A DNA stretch of 32,860 nt from Methylobacterium crusticola (GTDB taxonomy: Bacteria > Pseudomonadota > Alphaproteobacteria > Rhizobiales > Beijerinckiaceae): NCBI RefSeq assembly GCF_003574465.1, contig NZ_QOWC01000089.1, positions 1-32,860 on the forward strand, in the 5' to 3' direction. Each line of letters starts with the position of its first letter. Positions within the stretch are counted from its first letter, which is position 1. Of the stretch, positions 1-9,657 are shown one piece after another. The notes under the pieces were generated by a model. It had not been told where the DNA came from. It was given only the letters and a program-made list of their open reading frames with translations, and searched no databases. The position numbers and the translations under genes were made by a program.

Positions 1-30
1 GCGCCGCGCGGGCCTCTCGCGCCGCGCGGG
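1..30. repeat. 12-bp direct repeat, two copies
   Basis: The 12-mer gcgccgcgcggg occurs at 1-12 and again at 19-30, an 18-bp period. It lies in the 226-bp stretch before the first gene. The window edge cuts the region, so more copies could lie to the left. A short dyad, ttgcc (32-36) and ggcaa (42-46), follows at once. I see no clear function. It may be chance in such GC-rich DNA. Confidence 0.4.
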
Positions 31-226
31 CTTGCCGCCGAGGCAATATCGGGCGCTCCGCGCAACACTTCGCGCAATCTGCACGCAACCTCCCGGTGCG
101 ATACCGGCCGCTGCGGCAAAGCTCGGATCGGGACGGGACCGCGAGGACCCGCCGAGTGTCCGGTGCCGGGCGGCCGCAACGACAAGACTGCAAGATCAAA
201 ACAGCGGCATCCACCGGGAGAGGCAG

Positions 227-532
227 ATGGACAACGTCATCCGTCCGGTTTTCCGTCGCGAGAGCAAGGCTCGCAGCGTCGATCGACCCGATATCGTCAA
301 GTCCTACGGAGAGGTCGGCAGCTACACGGTTTCCCTGGTGCGCGACCAGCTCGACGAGCACGGGGACGTCTACAAGGTGGTGATCGGCAGCGCCGGCGGG
401 AGCAGCGTGGGCTCGGTCGGCATCGAGCCGGCGACGCCCGACGGCCTGTTCGATTCGAACCTGATCGGCATGGCGGTGCTGCGCACACTCGAGCTCCTGG
501 AGAACCGCTCCGGCGACTTCGACGTGGCCTGA
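227..532 (+). CDS. Small conserved-looking hypothetical protein, 101 aa
   Basis: I do not recognise a family. The frame codes for 101 residues from ATG 227, which has a purine-rich GGGAGAGGCAG tract just upstream; this start is chosen over longer upstream starts because the sequence before it is arginine-rich and looks untranslated. The protein begins MDNVIRPVFRR, then has a mixed alpha/beta composition with a glycine/serine-rich turn (GSAGGSSVGSVG) at about residues 60-71 and a leucine-rich helix near the C-terminus (AVLRTLELLENR). There is no signal peptide or membrane segment, so it is probably cytosolic. It stands alone: the next gene runs the other way and converges on it with a 32-bp gap. 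It looks like a real gene because of its balanced amino-acid composition. The function is unknown. Confidence 0.6.
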   Translation: MDNVIRPVFRRESKARSVDRPDIVKSYGEVGSYTVSLVRDQLDEHGDVYKVVIGSAGGSSVGSVGIEPATPDGLFDSNLIGMAVLRTLELLENRSGDFDVA

Positions 533-564
533 GGCGGGTCCGGCGGGGGCTCGGGCGGGCGCGC

Positions 565-1485
565 TCATCCGCCCAGGAGGTCGCGCAGCTCGGCCCCGAC
601 CTGGCGCAGGGCCGCCGCCGCGTACGGGATCAGGCCGCCGAGACCGTAGAAGTGGTGGATCATGCCCGGGTGGCAGGTGTGGCGCACCCGGACCCCCGCG
701 GCGGCGAGGCGGTCCGCGTAGGCCGCCCCGTCGTCGCGCACGAGGTCGCAGGCGGCGGTGTGGATCAGCGCCGGCGGCAGGCCGGCGAAGGCCGTGGCGC
801 GCAGCGGCGAGATCGCCGGGTCGCGCGGATCGCGGGACCCCGCGTAGGCGGCGACGTCGCGGGCGAGCGTCGCTTGGTCGAGCCCGTGGCCCTCCGCGAA
901 GGCGACCCGCGAGCCCCCCTCCCCGGCGGCGTCGAGGACCGGGCAGAGCAGCACCTGCCCGGCGATGGCCGGCCCGCCCCGGTCGCGCGCCCGGGCGCAC
1001 AGGGAGGCGGCGATGCCGGCCCCGGCCGAATCGCCGCCGACCGCGAGGCGGGCGGCCTCGATCCCGAGGCCCGCCCCCGCCTCGGCGAGCCAGGCGAGCG
1101 CCGCGGCGGCGTCCTCCAGGGCGGCCGGGAAGGGATGCTCGGGCGCGAGGCGGTAGTCGAGGGCGAGGACCCGCACCCCGGCCTCCGCGGCGAGCGCCCG
1201 GCAGAGCCCGTCGTGGCTGTCGAGATCGCCCGCCACGAAGCCGCCGCCGTGCAGGAAGAGCAGGCCCGGCCCGGCCGGGCCGGCGTGCGGCACGTAGAGC
1301 CGCGCCGGCAGGCGCCCCGCCGGTCCCGGCAGCGCGTGCTCCGCCACGGCTGCGAGGGCGGCTGGCGGGCCGGCGAAGCGCGCGAGCGCTCGCACGCCCG
1401 CCCGGCGCGCCTCCGGCGTCGCCGGACCCGGCCCGGCGAGGGCGATCAGGTCGAGGAAGCGGCGGGCGCGGGGATCGAGCGGCAT
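565..1485 (-). CDS. Alpha/beta hydrolase, HSL-type (family IV) esterase
   Basis: A 306-residue carboxylesterase of the hormone-sensitive-lipase group, expected to hydrolyse short-chain acyl esters. The oxyanion-hole motif HGGG sits at residues 79-82. The nucleophile elbow GDSAG places the catalytic Ser at 153. Asp247 (in AACDLVRDD) and His277 (in GMIHHF) complete the triad, all in the usual order and spacing for the family. The DYRLAPEHPFPAALED segment near 110-124 is also typical. There is no signal peptide, so it is cytoplasmic. The length matches the family norm of about 300-320 residues. The start is the ATG read from 1485. The gene is monocistronic and convergent with the small upstream gene. 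The natural substrate cannot be told from sequence. Confidence 0.9.
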   Translation of the reverse strand: MPLDPRARRFLDLIALAGPGPATPEARRAGVRALARFAGPPAALAAVAEHALPGPAGRLPARLYVPHAGPAGPGLLFLHGGGFVAGDLDSHDGLCRALAAEAGVRVLALDYRLAPEHPFPAALEDAAAALAWLAEAGAGLGIEAARLAVGGDSAGAGIAASLCARARDRGGPAIAGQVLLCPVLDAAGEGGSRVAFAEGHGLDQATLARDVAAYAGSRDPRDPAISPLRATAFAGLPPALIHTAACDLVRDDGAAYADRLAAAGVRVRHTCHPGMIHHFYGLGGLIPYAAAALRQVGAELRDLLGG

Positions 1486-1663
1486 CGCGGTCCGTGCGGC
1501 GGGGGGCGCCGGCGCGAGGCCCCGGGCTGGGGCCGGCGTCGTCTACAGACGCTTAAAATCATTGCGAAACCCTGACGGAACGTCGCGAGTCTCTGCGATC
1601 GGATTCAGCTTGCATCAAGGGGTCGCTGCTAGGGGTGATCTCCCCACAAGTGGAGAGCGCCCC

Positions 1664-2116
1664 GTGTCCCTGCCGCCGATGGTCTACTCGCCGAGCGACG
1701 TGCCCCTGAAGCCCGCGCCGATCAACCCGCACTGGGTGCGCGCCGGCAATCCCCTCGCGCGCAACACCGTGCTGTCGCGCAGCCAGGACGGCACCGCCAG
1801 CACCATCATCTGGGATTGTACCGCGGGCGAGTTCGTCTGGCACTACGACATCGACGAGACGATCTACTTCCTCGAAGGCTCGGCCGTCATCGGCGACGCC
1901 GCCAACCCGGCCCGGCGCTTCGTGCCCGGCGACGTGCTGTTCCTGCCCAAGGGCGCGGTCGCGCACTGGCAGGTCGACAACTACGTCCGCAAGGTCGCGT
2001 TCTGCCGCCGGGTGCAGCCGCGGCTCGTCGGCCACGCCCTGCGCGCCGCCTCCTTCGCCAGGCGCCTCGTCACCGGCCGCGGCCTCGCGGCGCCGGCTCC
2101 CTCCCTGGGGGCCTGA
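1664..2116 (+). CDS. Cupin-domain protein (DUF861/cupin_3 type)
   Basis: A 150-residue single-domain cupin. The first cupin motif region is GEFVWHYDIDETIYFLEG and the second is GDVLFLPKGAVAHW, followed by the RKVAF strand. This tryptophan-rich pattern with PKG is that of the cupin_3/DUF861 group related to ureidoglycine aminohydrolase and EutQ domains. The substrate is unknown. I choose the GTG at 1664 because GGAG lies 8 nt upstream (1652-1655); the next in-frame ATG is at 1679, and the frame stays open back to 1562 without a good ribosome site. The C-terminal 25 residues are arginine/alanine-rich and look like a disordered tail. It lies 107 bp before an aminotransferase on the same strand, so they could be co-transcribed, but nothing shows a shared function. 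Confidence 0.8.
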   Translation: MSLPPMVYSPSDVPLKPAPINPHWVRAGNPLARNTVLSRSQDGTASTIIWDCTAGEFVWHYDIDETIYFLEGSAVIGDAANPARRFVPGDVLFLPKGAVAHWQVDNYVRKVAFCRRVQPRLVGHALRAASFARRLVTGRGLAAPAPSLGA

Positions 2117-2223
2117 CGGACAGCCGCCGCGCGGCATGGACAACGGGGACGCGCGGGGCCATGCAGGACGGGCGCCCGGCGCGGCGGGCGGAAGGCCGTA
2201 GGATCGGCGAGCGGGCGAGAGCG

Positions 2224-3075
2224 ATGAGCGACACGACCTGGACCTTCTTCGAGGGCGCCTGGCACCCGGGCAACGTGCGCATCATGGGGCCGCGCACCCA
2301 CGGCGCCTGGCTCGCCTCGACGGTGTTCGACGGCGCCCGCGCCTTCGAGGGCGTGACGCCCGACCTCGACCGCCACCTCGCCCGGGTCAACCGCTCCGCG
2401 ACGGCGCTCGGCCTCGAGCCCGTCGTCGGCCACGAAACCTGGCTCGGCCTCGTCCGCGACGGGCTGCGGCGCTTCGCGCCCGACGCCGCGCTCTACATCC
2501 GGCCGATGTACTGGGCCGAGGGCGGCTTCGCCGGCGGGGTGCGGTTCGATCCCGCCTCGACCAACTGGTGCCTGTGCCTCTACGAGGCGCCGATGCCGGC
2601 GCCCACGGGCTTCACGGCGACGCTCTCGCCCTACCGCCGCCCCACCGCCGACACCGCCCCGGTCGAGGCGAAGGCCGGCTGCCTCTACCCCAACGGCGCC
2701 CGCGCCCTGGCGGAGGCCGCGGGCCGCGGCTTCGGCAACGCGCTGATGCGCGACGCGCTCGGCAACCTCGCCGAGTTCGCCAACGCCAACCTGTTCATGG
2801 CCCGCGACGGGGTGGTCTCGACACCGGTGCCGAACGGCAGCTTCCTCGCCGGCATCACCCGCGGGCGGGTGATCGCCCTCCTGCGCGAGGCCGGCGTGCC
2901 GGTGGTCGAGGCGACCCTGACCTACGACGACCTCGCGGCCGCCGACGAGATCTTCTCCTGCGGCAACTTCTCGAAGGTCGTGCCGGTCACCGGGCTCGAC
3001 GGCCGGACCCTGGCGCCCGGTCCGCTCTTCCGCAGGGCGCGGGAGCTCTACTGGGCCTTCGCGCACCAGGGCTGA
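2224..3075 (+). CDS. Class IV (fold type IV) PLP aminotransferase, branched-chain-like
   Basis: A 283-residue pyridoxal-phosphate enzyme of the IlvE/DAAT/ADC-lyase fold. The N-terminal STVFDGARAFEG block (residues 32-43) is the substrate-side motif of branched-chain aminotransferases. The PLP Schiff-base lysine is Lys150 in EAKAGCLYPNGARAL. The PLP-nitrogen glutamate is Glu184 in GNLAEFANANLF. The phosphate-binding loop GITRGRVIALL is at 210-220. It most likely transfers amino groups between branched-chain or D-amino acids and 2-oxoglutarate, but the family includes several specificities and the sequence does not settle which. At 283 residues it is somewhat shorter than E. coli IlvE. The start is ATG 2224, preceded by GCGAGAGCG. 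It is on the same strand as the upstream cupin and the downstream antiporter gene. Confidence 0.85.
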   Translation: MSDTTWTFFEGAWHPGNVRIMGPRTHGAWLASTVFDGARAFEGVTPDLDRHLARVNRSATALGLEPVVGHETWLGLVRDGLRRFAPDAALYIRPMYWAEGGFAGGVRFDPASTNWCLCLYEAPMPAPTGFTATLSPYRRPTADTAPVEAKAGCLYPNGARALAEAAGRGFGNALMRDALGNLAEFANANLFMARDGVVSTPVPNGSFLAGITRGRVIALLREAGVPVVEATLTYDDLAAADEIFSCGNFSKVVPVTGLDGRTLAPGPLFRRARELYWAFAHQG

Positions 3076-3141
3076 GGCCGCCTGGAAAAAGCACCCCCCG
3101 GCCCTACCCTTAAGGCAGGCGGCGCGGTCGGGCGGGGTGCG

Positions 3142-4230
3142 ATGGTCTGGTTGCGGCTCGGTGTGGCGTGGGCGACCGTCGCGGCGTTCGCGGTCCTCGG
3201 CGGCGCGTGGCTCGCCGATCTCGGCTCGCCCCTGCTGGCGGCCGGGCTGTTCGCCTGGCTGTTCTCCGTCATCCTGTGGTCGGCCTTCGGGGTGGTGCAC
3301 GAGGCCGAGGCGCTGGCCGACCGCCTCGGCGAGCCCTACGGCACCCTGATCCTGACCTTGGCGATCGTGATGATCGAGGTGGCCCTCGTCGCCGCCGTGA
3401 TGCTGGGCGGCAAGCAGTCGACGTCCCTCGGCCGCGACACGATGTTCGCCGTGATCATGATCGTGATGAACGGCCTCGTGGGCGTCGGGCTGATCCTCGG
3501 GGGCCTGCGCCACCACCGCCAGAACTACAACCTCGACGGGGCCGGCGCCTACCTGGCGGTGATCATCCCGCTCACGGTGATCGCGCTGATCATCCCGAAC
3601 TTCACCCGCTCGACCCCGGACGGGTCCCTGACCCGGCTCCAGGCGGTGTCGTTCTCGGTGCTCACCGTCGCGCTCTACGGCATCTTCCTGCTGCTCCAGA
3701 CCGGGCGGCACCGCGACTTCTTCGCCGAGGTGAACCTCCGGGTGGCGGAGGCGGCCCACGGGGCGTCGGCCGGGTCCGGGTCCCTGGCGCGGCACGCCGG
3801 GCTCCTGATCGCCAGCATCCTGCCGATCGTGCTCCTGTCGAAGAGCCTCGCGGCGATCCTCGACCACGGCATCGCGGCCCTCGGCGCGCCCCAGGCGCTC
3901 GGCGGCGTGCTCATCGCGGCGATCGTGTTCACCCCCGAGGGCATCAGCGCCCTCAAGGCGATCCGCCGCGACGAGCTGCAGCGGGCGATCAACCTCTGCC
4001 TCGGCGCCGTGACCTCGACGGTGGGCCTGACCGTGCCGGCGGTGCTGGTAGTGGGCCTCGTCTCCGGGCAGGCCGTGGTGCTCGGCCTCGCCCCGGCCGA
4101 GATGGCGCTCCTCGCCATGACCCTGCTGCTCAGCGTCCTGACCTTCTCGCGCCAGGGCACGACCGTGCTCGAGGGCGCGGTCCACCTCGTGGTGTTCCTG
4201 ACCTACCTGGTGCTGATCTTCAGCCCGTGA
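3142..4230 (+). CDS. chaA: ChaA-type Ca2+(Na+,K+)/H+ antiporter
   Basis: A 362-residue inner-membrane cation/proton exchanger of the CaCA superfamily, close in length to E. coli ChaA (about 366). It has about eleven hydrophobic segments in two inverted halves. The first alpha-repeat carries ADRLGEPYGTLILTL (from residue 59) with further acidic residue Glu79 in the following helix. The second carries VFTPEGISALKAIRRDELQRA (from 262), matching the SPEGLGALKA block of ChaA. The glutamates in these repeats are the expected ion-binding residues. It would expel calcium or monovalent cations in exchange for protons, giving salt or alkali tolerance. The start is ATG 3142, 66 bp after the aminotransferase. 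No regulatory element is evident in the short upstream gap apart from a CCTTAAGG palindrome near 3110. Confidence 0.9.
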   Translation: MVWLRLGVAWATVAAFAVLGGAWLADLGSPLLAAGLFAWLFSVILWSAFGVVHEAEALADRLGEPYGTLILTLAIVMIEVALVAAVMLGGKQSTSLGRDTMFAVIMIVMNGLVGVGLILGGLRHHRQNYNLDGAGAYLAVIIPLTVIALIIPNFTRSTPDGSLTRLQAVSFSVLTVALYGIFLLLQTGRHRDFFAEVNLRVAEAAHGASAGSGSLARHAGLLIASILPIVLLSKSLAAILDHGIAALGAPQALGGVLIAAIVFTPEGISALKAIRRDELQRAINLCLGAVTSTVGLTVPAVLVVGLVSGQAVVLGLAPAEMALLAMTLLLSVLTFSRQGTTVLEGAVHLVVFLTYLVLIFSP

Positions 4231-4347
4231 GCCGGCCGCGGCGCGCCGTGGTCGCGGGAGCGGGCCGGCGGGGTGCGGGCTCCTGCGTCCCGCGGTATGA
4301 AGGGCGCCGCGCGAGCCGCGGACAGGCAGGCCCGGGGGAGACGAGTG

Positions 4348-5145
4348 ATGGATCGCAGGACCGTGTTGACGCTGGGGGGCGCCGCCGCCGCCGCCATGAC
4401 GGCCGGGGGTGCCGCCGCCCAGACGGCCCCGGCCGGACGCCCCTACGTGCTGGTGCACGGCGCCTACGGGGGCGGCTGGATCTGGCACGACATCGCGCCG
4501 GCGCTGCGCGCCCGGGGCCACCGCGTCTACACGCCGACCCAGACCGGGCTCGGCGAGCGGGCGCACCTGCTCTCGCGCCAGATCACCATCGACACCCACA
4601 TCCGCGACGTGGCGTCCCTGATCGAGATGGAGGACCTCACGGGCGCCGTGCTGGTCGGGCACTCGTACGGCGGCATGGCGGTGACGGGCGTCGCCGACCG
4701 GATGCCGGAGCGCATCCACCACATCGTCTACCTCGACGCGCTGATCCCGGAGAACGGCGACACCGGCCTCTCGATCCTGCCGGCCGGCATGGGGGACGCC
4801 CGGCTCAAGGCCGTGCGCGAGCAGGGCGCCGGGATCGCCCTGCCGGTGCCGGGGCCGGACGCGTTCCCGCTGCCGGCGGGACCCGCCAAGGACTGGTTCC
4901 ACGCCCGCCTGCGCCCGCACCCGATCGGGACCTACGACACGCCGGTGCGCCTCGCCAAGCCCGCCGGGGCCGGATTGCCGGTCACCTACGTGGCCTACAC
5001 CAAGCCCGCCAACCCCTCGATCGAGCCGAGCCGCCAGCGCGCCAAGGCGAAGGCCGGCTGGCGCTACGTCGAGATGCCGGTGCCGCACGACGTCCAGGTG
5101 ATGGAGCCCGACCGCGTCGCCGGGATGCTGGCGGAGGTGGCCTGA
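4348..5145 (+). CDS. Tat-exported alpha/beta hydrolase (salicylate-esterase/HNL-like)
   Basis: A 265-residue alpha/beta hydrolase with an N-terminal twin-arginine signal (RR at 3-4, then a hydrophobic alanine/glycine run to about residue 24 with an AAAQ cleavage site). It is therefore predicted to be folded in the cytoplasm and exported to the periplasm. The mature part starts with YVLVHGAYGGGW (oxyanion strand, His37-Gly38). The nucleophile is Ser106 in GHSYGG. Asp130 is in the VYLDALIPENGD strand, and the catalytic His is in VPHDVQVMEPDRV near the C-terminus. This pattern resembles the plant-type esterase/hydroxynitrile-lyase branch. The substrate is unknown. I choose ATG 4348 because GGGGGAG lies about 7 nt upstream and the Tat motif follows at once. 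Its TGA is immediately followed by the stop of the oppositely oriented kinase. Confidence 0.85.
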   Translation: MDRRTVLTLGGAAAAAMTAGGAAAQTAPAGRPYVLVHGAYGGGWIWHDIAPALRARGHRVYTPTQTGLGERAHLLSRQITIDTHIRDVASLIEMEDLTGAVLVGHSYGGMAVTGVADRMPERIHHIVYLDALIPENGDTGLSILPAGMGDARLKAVREQGAGIALPVPGPDAFPLPAGPAKDWFHARLRPHPIGTYDTPVRLAKPAGAGLPVTYVAYTKPANPSIEPSRQRAKAKAGWRYVEMPVPHDVQVMEPDRVAGMLAEVA

Positions 5146-6684
<1,539 letters not shown>

Positions 6685-6924
6685 GGGGCCTGGTCGCGCC
6701 GCTCCCTCCCGCCGCGCGGGTCTCGCCGTTTCGCCGCCGACCACGCTTGCCGAAATGTGTTAAGGTTGCCCTGCCCCGATCGCGCGAATCCGATCGGTCC
6801 ACCGGGCATCGTCCCGGCCGGCGCCGACGTGCGCTGGCGCACATCGGCCGCGCTTGCGGCGGGTCCATGAGGCGCGCCACAACACCCGCGCTGGAACCGT
6901 TCCAGCGTCTCGTCGGAGCTCGCG

Positions 6925-7380
6925 ATGCAGAAGCTGACCGTCAACGGCCGGACCTTCGAGGTCGATGCCGATCCCGAGATGCCGCTCCTCTGGGCCATCC
7001 GCGACCACCTCAACCTGACCGGCACCAAGTACGGCTGCGGCATCGCCCAGTGCGGCGCCTGCACGATCCACCTCGACGGGCAGCCCACCCGCGCCTGCCA
7101 GACCCGCCTCGGCGACGTCGGCGCGGCCCGCATCACCACGATCGAGGGCCTCCAGGGCCCCGTGGCCGAGGCCGTGCGCACCGCCTGGCGGAGCCTCGAC
7201 GTGGTGCAGTGCGGCTACTGCCAGTCGGGCCAGATCATGTCGGCCGTCGGCCTGCTCACCGAGAACCGCAAGCCCACGGACGCCGACATCGACGGCGCCA
7301 TGGACGGCAACGTCTGCCGCTGCGGCACCTACCAGCGCATCCGCGCGGCGATCCACGACGCCGCCCGCACCCTCGCCTGA
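6925..7380 (+). CDS. iorA: (2Fe-2S) subunit of a molybdenum hydroxylase (IorA type)
   Basis: A 151-residue small subunit of the xanthine-oxidase family, carrying two [2Fe-2S] clusters that pass electrons from the molybdenum site. The plant-ferredoxin-type cluster is formed by Cys38, Cys43, Cys46 and Cys58. The all-helical C-terminal domain holds the second cluster through Cys96, Cys99, Cys131 and Cys133 (CGYCQSGQIM and VCRCGTY motifs). All eight ligands are present. The length fits IorA of isoquinoline 1-oxidoreductase and related aldehyde-oxidising enzymes. ATG 6925 has CGGAG 6 nt upstream. It is followed after 14 bp by the catalytic subunit, so the two form an operon. The 240-bp divergent spacer with the kinase gene must contain its promoter. 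The true substrate is unknown; the name reflects subunit type only. Confidence 0.9.
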   Translation: MQKLTVNGRTFEVDADPEMPLLWAIRDHLNLTGTKYGCGIAQCGACTIHLDGQPTRACQTRLGDVGAARITTIEGLQGPVAEAVRTAWRSLDVVQCGYCQSGQIMSAVGLLTENRKPTDADIDGAMDGNVCRCGTYQRIRAAIHDAARTLA

Positions 7381-7394
7381 CCGGGACGCCGCCC

Positions 7395-9608
7395 ATGCTC
7401 AACGCTCTCGCGACCCGGCGCCCCGCGCCGTCCGCCTCCCGCCGCGCCTTCCTGCGCGGGAGCGCCGCCGCCGGCGGCGCCCTGGTGATCGGGGTCCGCC
7501 TCGAACTCTCCGGCTCGCCCGCCCGCGCGGCCGGGGCGCCCGACTTCTCCAAGGTCCCGGCCCAGCCGAACGCGTTCGTGCGCGTCGCCGCCGACGACAG
7601 CGTGACGGTCGTGATCAAGCACCTCGACATGGGCCAGGGCAACACGACTGGGCTCGCCACCATCGTGGCCGAGGAGCTCGACGCCGACTGGGGCCAGATG
7701 CGCACCGCCTTCGCGCCGGCCGACGCGGCGCTCTACAACAACCTCGCGTTCGGGCCGATCCAGGGCACCGGCGGCTCGACCGCGGTGGCGAATTCCTGGA
7801 TCCAGCTCCGCAAGGCGGGCGCCGCGGCCCGCGCCATGCTGGTCGCGGCCGCCGCCGCCGAGTGGCGGGTGCCGGCCGGCGAGATCACCGTGGAGAAGGG
7901 CGTCCTGCGCCACGCCCGCACGGGCAAGGAGGGCCGCTTCGGCGCCTTCGCGGCGGCGGCCGCGACGCAGGCCGTCCCGGAGAACCCGACGCTGAAGCAG
8001 CCGGCCGATTTCCGGCTGATCGGCACCCGCCTTCCCCGGCTCGACTCGGGCATCAAGACCGACGGCAGCGCCGTCTACGCCCTCGACGTGCGCCGGCCGA
8101 ACCAGCTCACCGCCGTGGTGGCGCGGGCCCCGCGCTTCGGCGCCAGGCTCGCCTCGGTCGACGACAAGGCCGCCCGGGCGCTGCCGGGCGTCGTCGACGT
8201 GGTGACGATCGGCAGCGGCGTCGCCGTCGTGGCCAAGGACACCTGGTCGGCCATGAAGGGCCGCGAGGCGCTGAGGCTGACCTGGGACGATGCCGGGGCG
8301 GAGCGGCAATCCTCGGACCAGCAGGTCGCCGCCTACAAGGCGATGGCGGACAGGCCCGGCCTCGTCGCCGCCAAGCGCGGGGACGCCGCCGGCGCCATCA
8401 AGGGCGCCGCCAAGGTGCTGGAGGCGGAGTTCGCCTTCCCGTACCTCGCCCACGCCCCGATGGAGCCTCTCAACGCCACGATCGAGCGGGCGGCGGACGG
8501 CGGCTACGACATCTACGCCGGGTCGCAGTTCCAGACCATCGAGCAGGCCGTGGCGGCCGGCATCCTCGGCACCACCACCGACAAGGTCCGCATCACCACG
8601 CTCTGGGCGGGCGGCTCCTTCGGCCGGCGCGCCACCGCCTCGGCGGACTACATCGCGGAGGCCGCGGCGATCCTGAGGGCCACCGGCGGGACGCGGCCGA
8701 TCCACCTCGTCTGGACCCGCGAGGACGACATCACCGGGGGCTACTACCGCCCGGCCGCCTACCACCGCATCCGCGCCGGCCTCGACGCCAAGGGGGCGAT
8801 CACCGGCTGGGAGCACACCATCGTCGGCAAGTCGATCATCATCGGCACGCCCCTCGAGGCGATGATCGTCAAGGACGGCGTCGACGCGACCACCGTCGAG
8901 GGCGCCGCCGACACCCCCTACGCGCTCCCGGCCTACCGCTTCGAGGTCCACAACGCCCGCGAGGGCGTGCCGGTCCTGTGGTGGCGCTCGGTCGGGCACT
9001 CGCACACCGCGCAGGCCATGGAGGTGTTCGTCGACGAGCTCGCCCACGCGGCCGGCCAGGACCCGGTGGCCTACCGCCTCGGCCTCCTGCAGCAGGCGCC
9101 CCGGCTCTCGGCGGCCCTCGCCCTCGCGGCCGAGAAGGCGGGCTGGCGCGGGCGCGCCGCCGCCCCCGGGCGCGGCCTCGGGGTCGCGGCCCACGAATCC
9201 TTCGGCTCCTACGTCGCCATGGTGGCCGACGTCAGCGCCGAGGCCGGCAAGGTCAAGGTCAACCGCATCGTGGCGGCGGTCGATGTCGGGGTCGCGGTCA
9301 ACCCGGACGTGATCCGGGCCCAGGTCGAGGGCGCGGTCGGGTTCGCCCTCTCGGCGGTGCTGCGCAACCGCATCACCTTCAAGGACGGCGAGGTGCAGGA
9401 GAAGAACTTCGACGCCTACGAGCCGACCCGGATGAGCGAGATGCCGAAGGTCGAGGTGCACATCGTGCCCTCGACGGCGGCGCCCACCGGCATCGGCGAG
9501 CCCGGCGTGCCGGTGCTGGCGCCCGCGATCGCGAACGCCATCTTCGCGGCGACCGGTCAGCGCCTGCGCTCGCTGCCCCTCGACCTCGGGGCCCTGCGGG
9601 GCGTGTGA
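7395..9608 (+). CDS. iorB: Molybdopterin-binding catalytic subunit, xanthine dehydrogenase family (IorB type)
   Basis: A 737-residue molybdenum hydroxylase large subunit. The N-terminus has a twin-arginine signal (SRRAFLRGSAAAGGALVIG), so the complex is probably exported to the periplasm together with its small partner, as in IorAB and periplasmic aldehyde oxidoreductases. Recognisable blocks are DMGQGNTTGLATIVAEEL and QGTGGSTAVANSW near the start of the mature part, HAPMEPLNATIE (residues about 350-360), LWAGGSFGRR around 405 and the C-terminal GIGEPGVP, whose Glu at about 702 is the family's active-site base. It would hydroxylate an N-heterocycle or oxidise an aldehyde with water as oxygen source. 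No FAD subunit and no cytochrome c subunit is encoded beside it, so the electron acceptor is unknown. It starts 14 bp after iorA. Confidence 0.9.
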   Translation: MLNALATRRPAPSASRRAFLRGSAAAGGALVIGVRLELSGSPARAAGAPDFSKVPAQPNAFVRVAADDSVTVVIKHLDMGQGNTTGLATIVAEELDADWGQMRTAFAPADAALYNNLAFGPIQGTGGSTAVANSWIQLRKAGAAARAMLVAAAAAEWRVPAGEITVEKGVLRHARTGKEGRFGAFAAAAATQAVPENPTLKQPADFRLIGTRLPRLDSGIKTDGSAVYALDVRRPNQLTAVVARAPRFGARLASVDDKAARALPGVVDVVTIGSGVAVVAKDTWSAMKGREALRLTWDDAGAERQSSDQQVAAYKAMADRPGLVAAKRGDAAGAIKGAAKVLEAEFAFPYLAHAPMEPLNATIERAADGGYDIYAGSQFQTIEQAVAAGILGTTTDKVRITTLWAGGSFGRRATASADYIAEAAAILRATGGTRPIHLVWTREDDITGGYYRPAAYHRIRAGLDAKGAITGWEHTIVGKSIIIGTPLEAMIVKDGVDATTVEGAADTPYALPAYRFEVHNAREGVPVLWWRSVGHSHTAQAMEVFVDELAHAAGQDPVAYRLGLLQQAPRLSAALALAAEKAGWRGRAAAPGRGLGVAAHESFGSYVAMVADVSAEAGKVKVNRIVAAVDVGVAVNPDVIRAQVEGAVGFALSAVLRNRITFKDGEVQEKNFDAYEPTRMSEMPKVEVHIVPSTAAPTGIGEPGVPVLAPAIANAIFAATGQRLRSLPLDLGALRGV

Positions 9609-9657
9609 GGCCGCGCCCCCCGACACCGCCGCGCGGGCGCCGTGCCCGCGCGGCCCC

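Noticed and set aside
1981..5088. A 1035-codon leftward open frame
   Set aside because: Antisense to the cupin, aminotransferase, antiporter and hydrolase genes, with His/Arg/Gly-rich low-complexity translation and no family motif.
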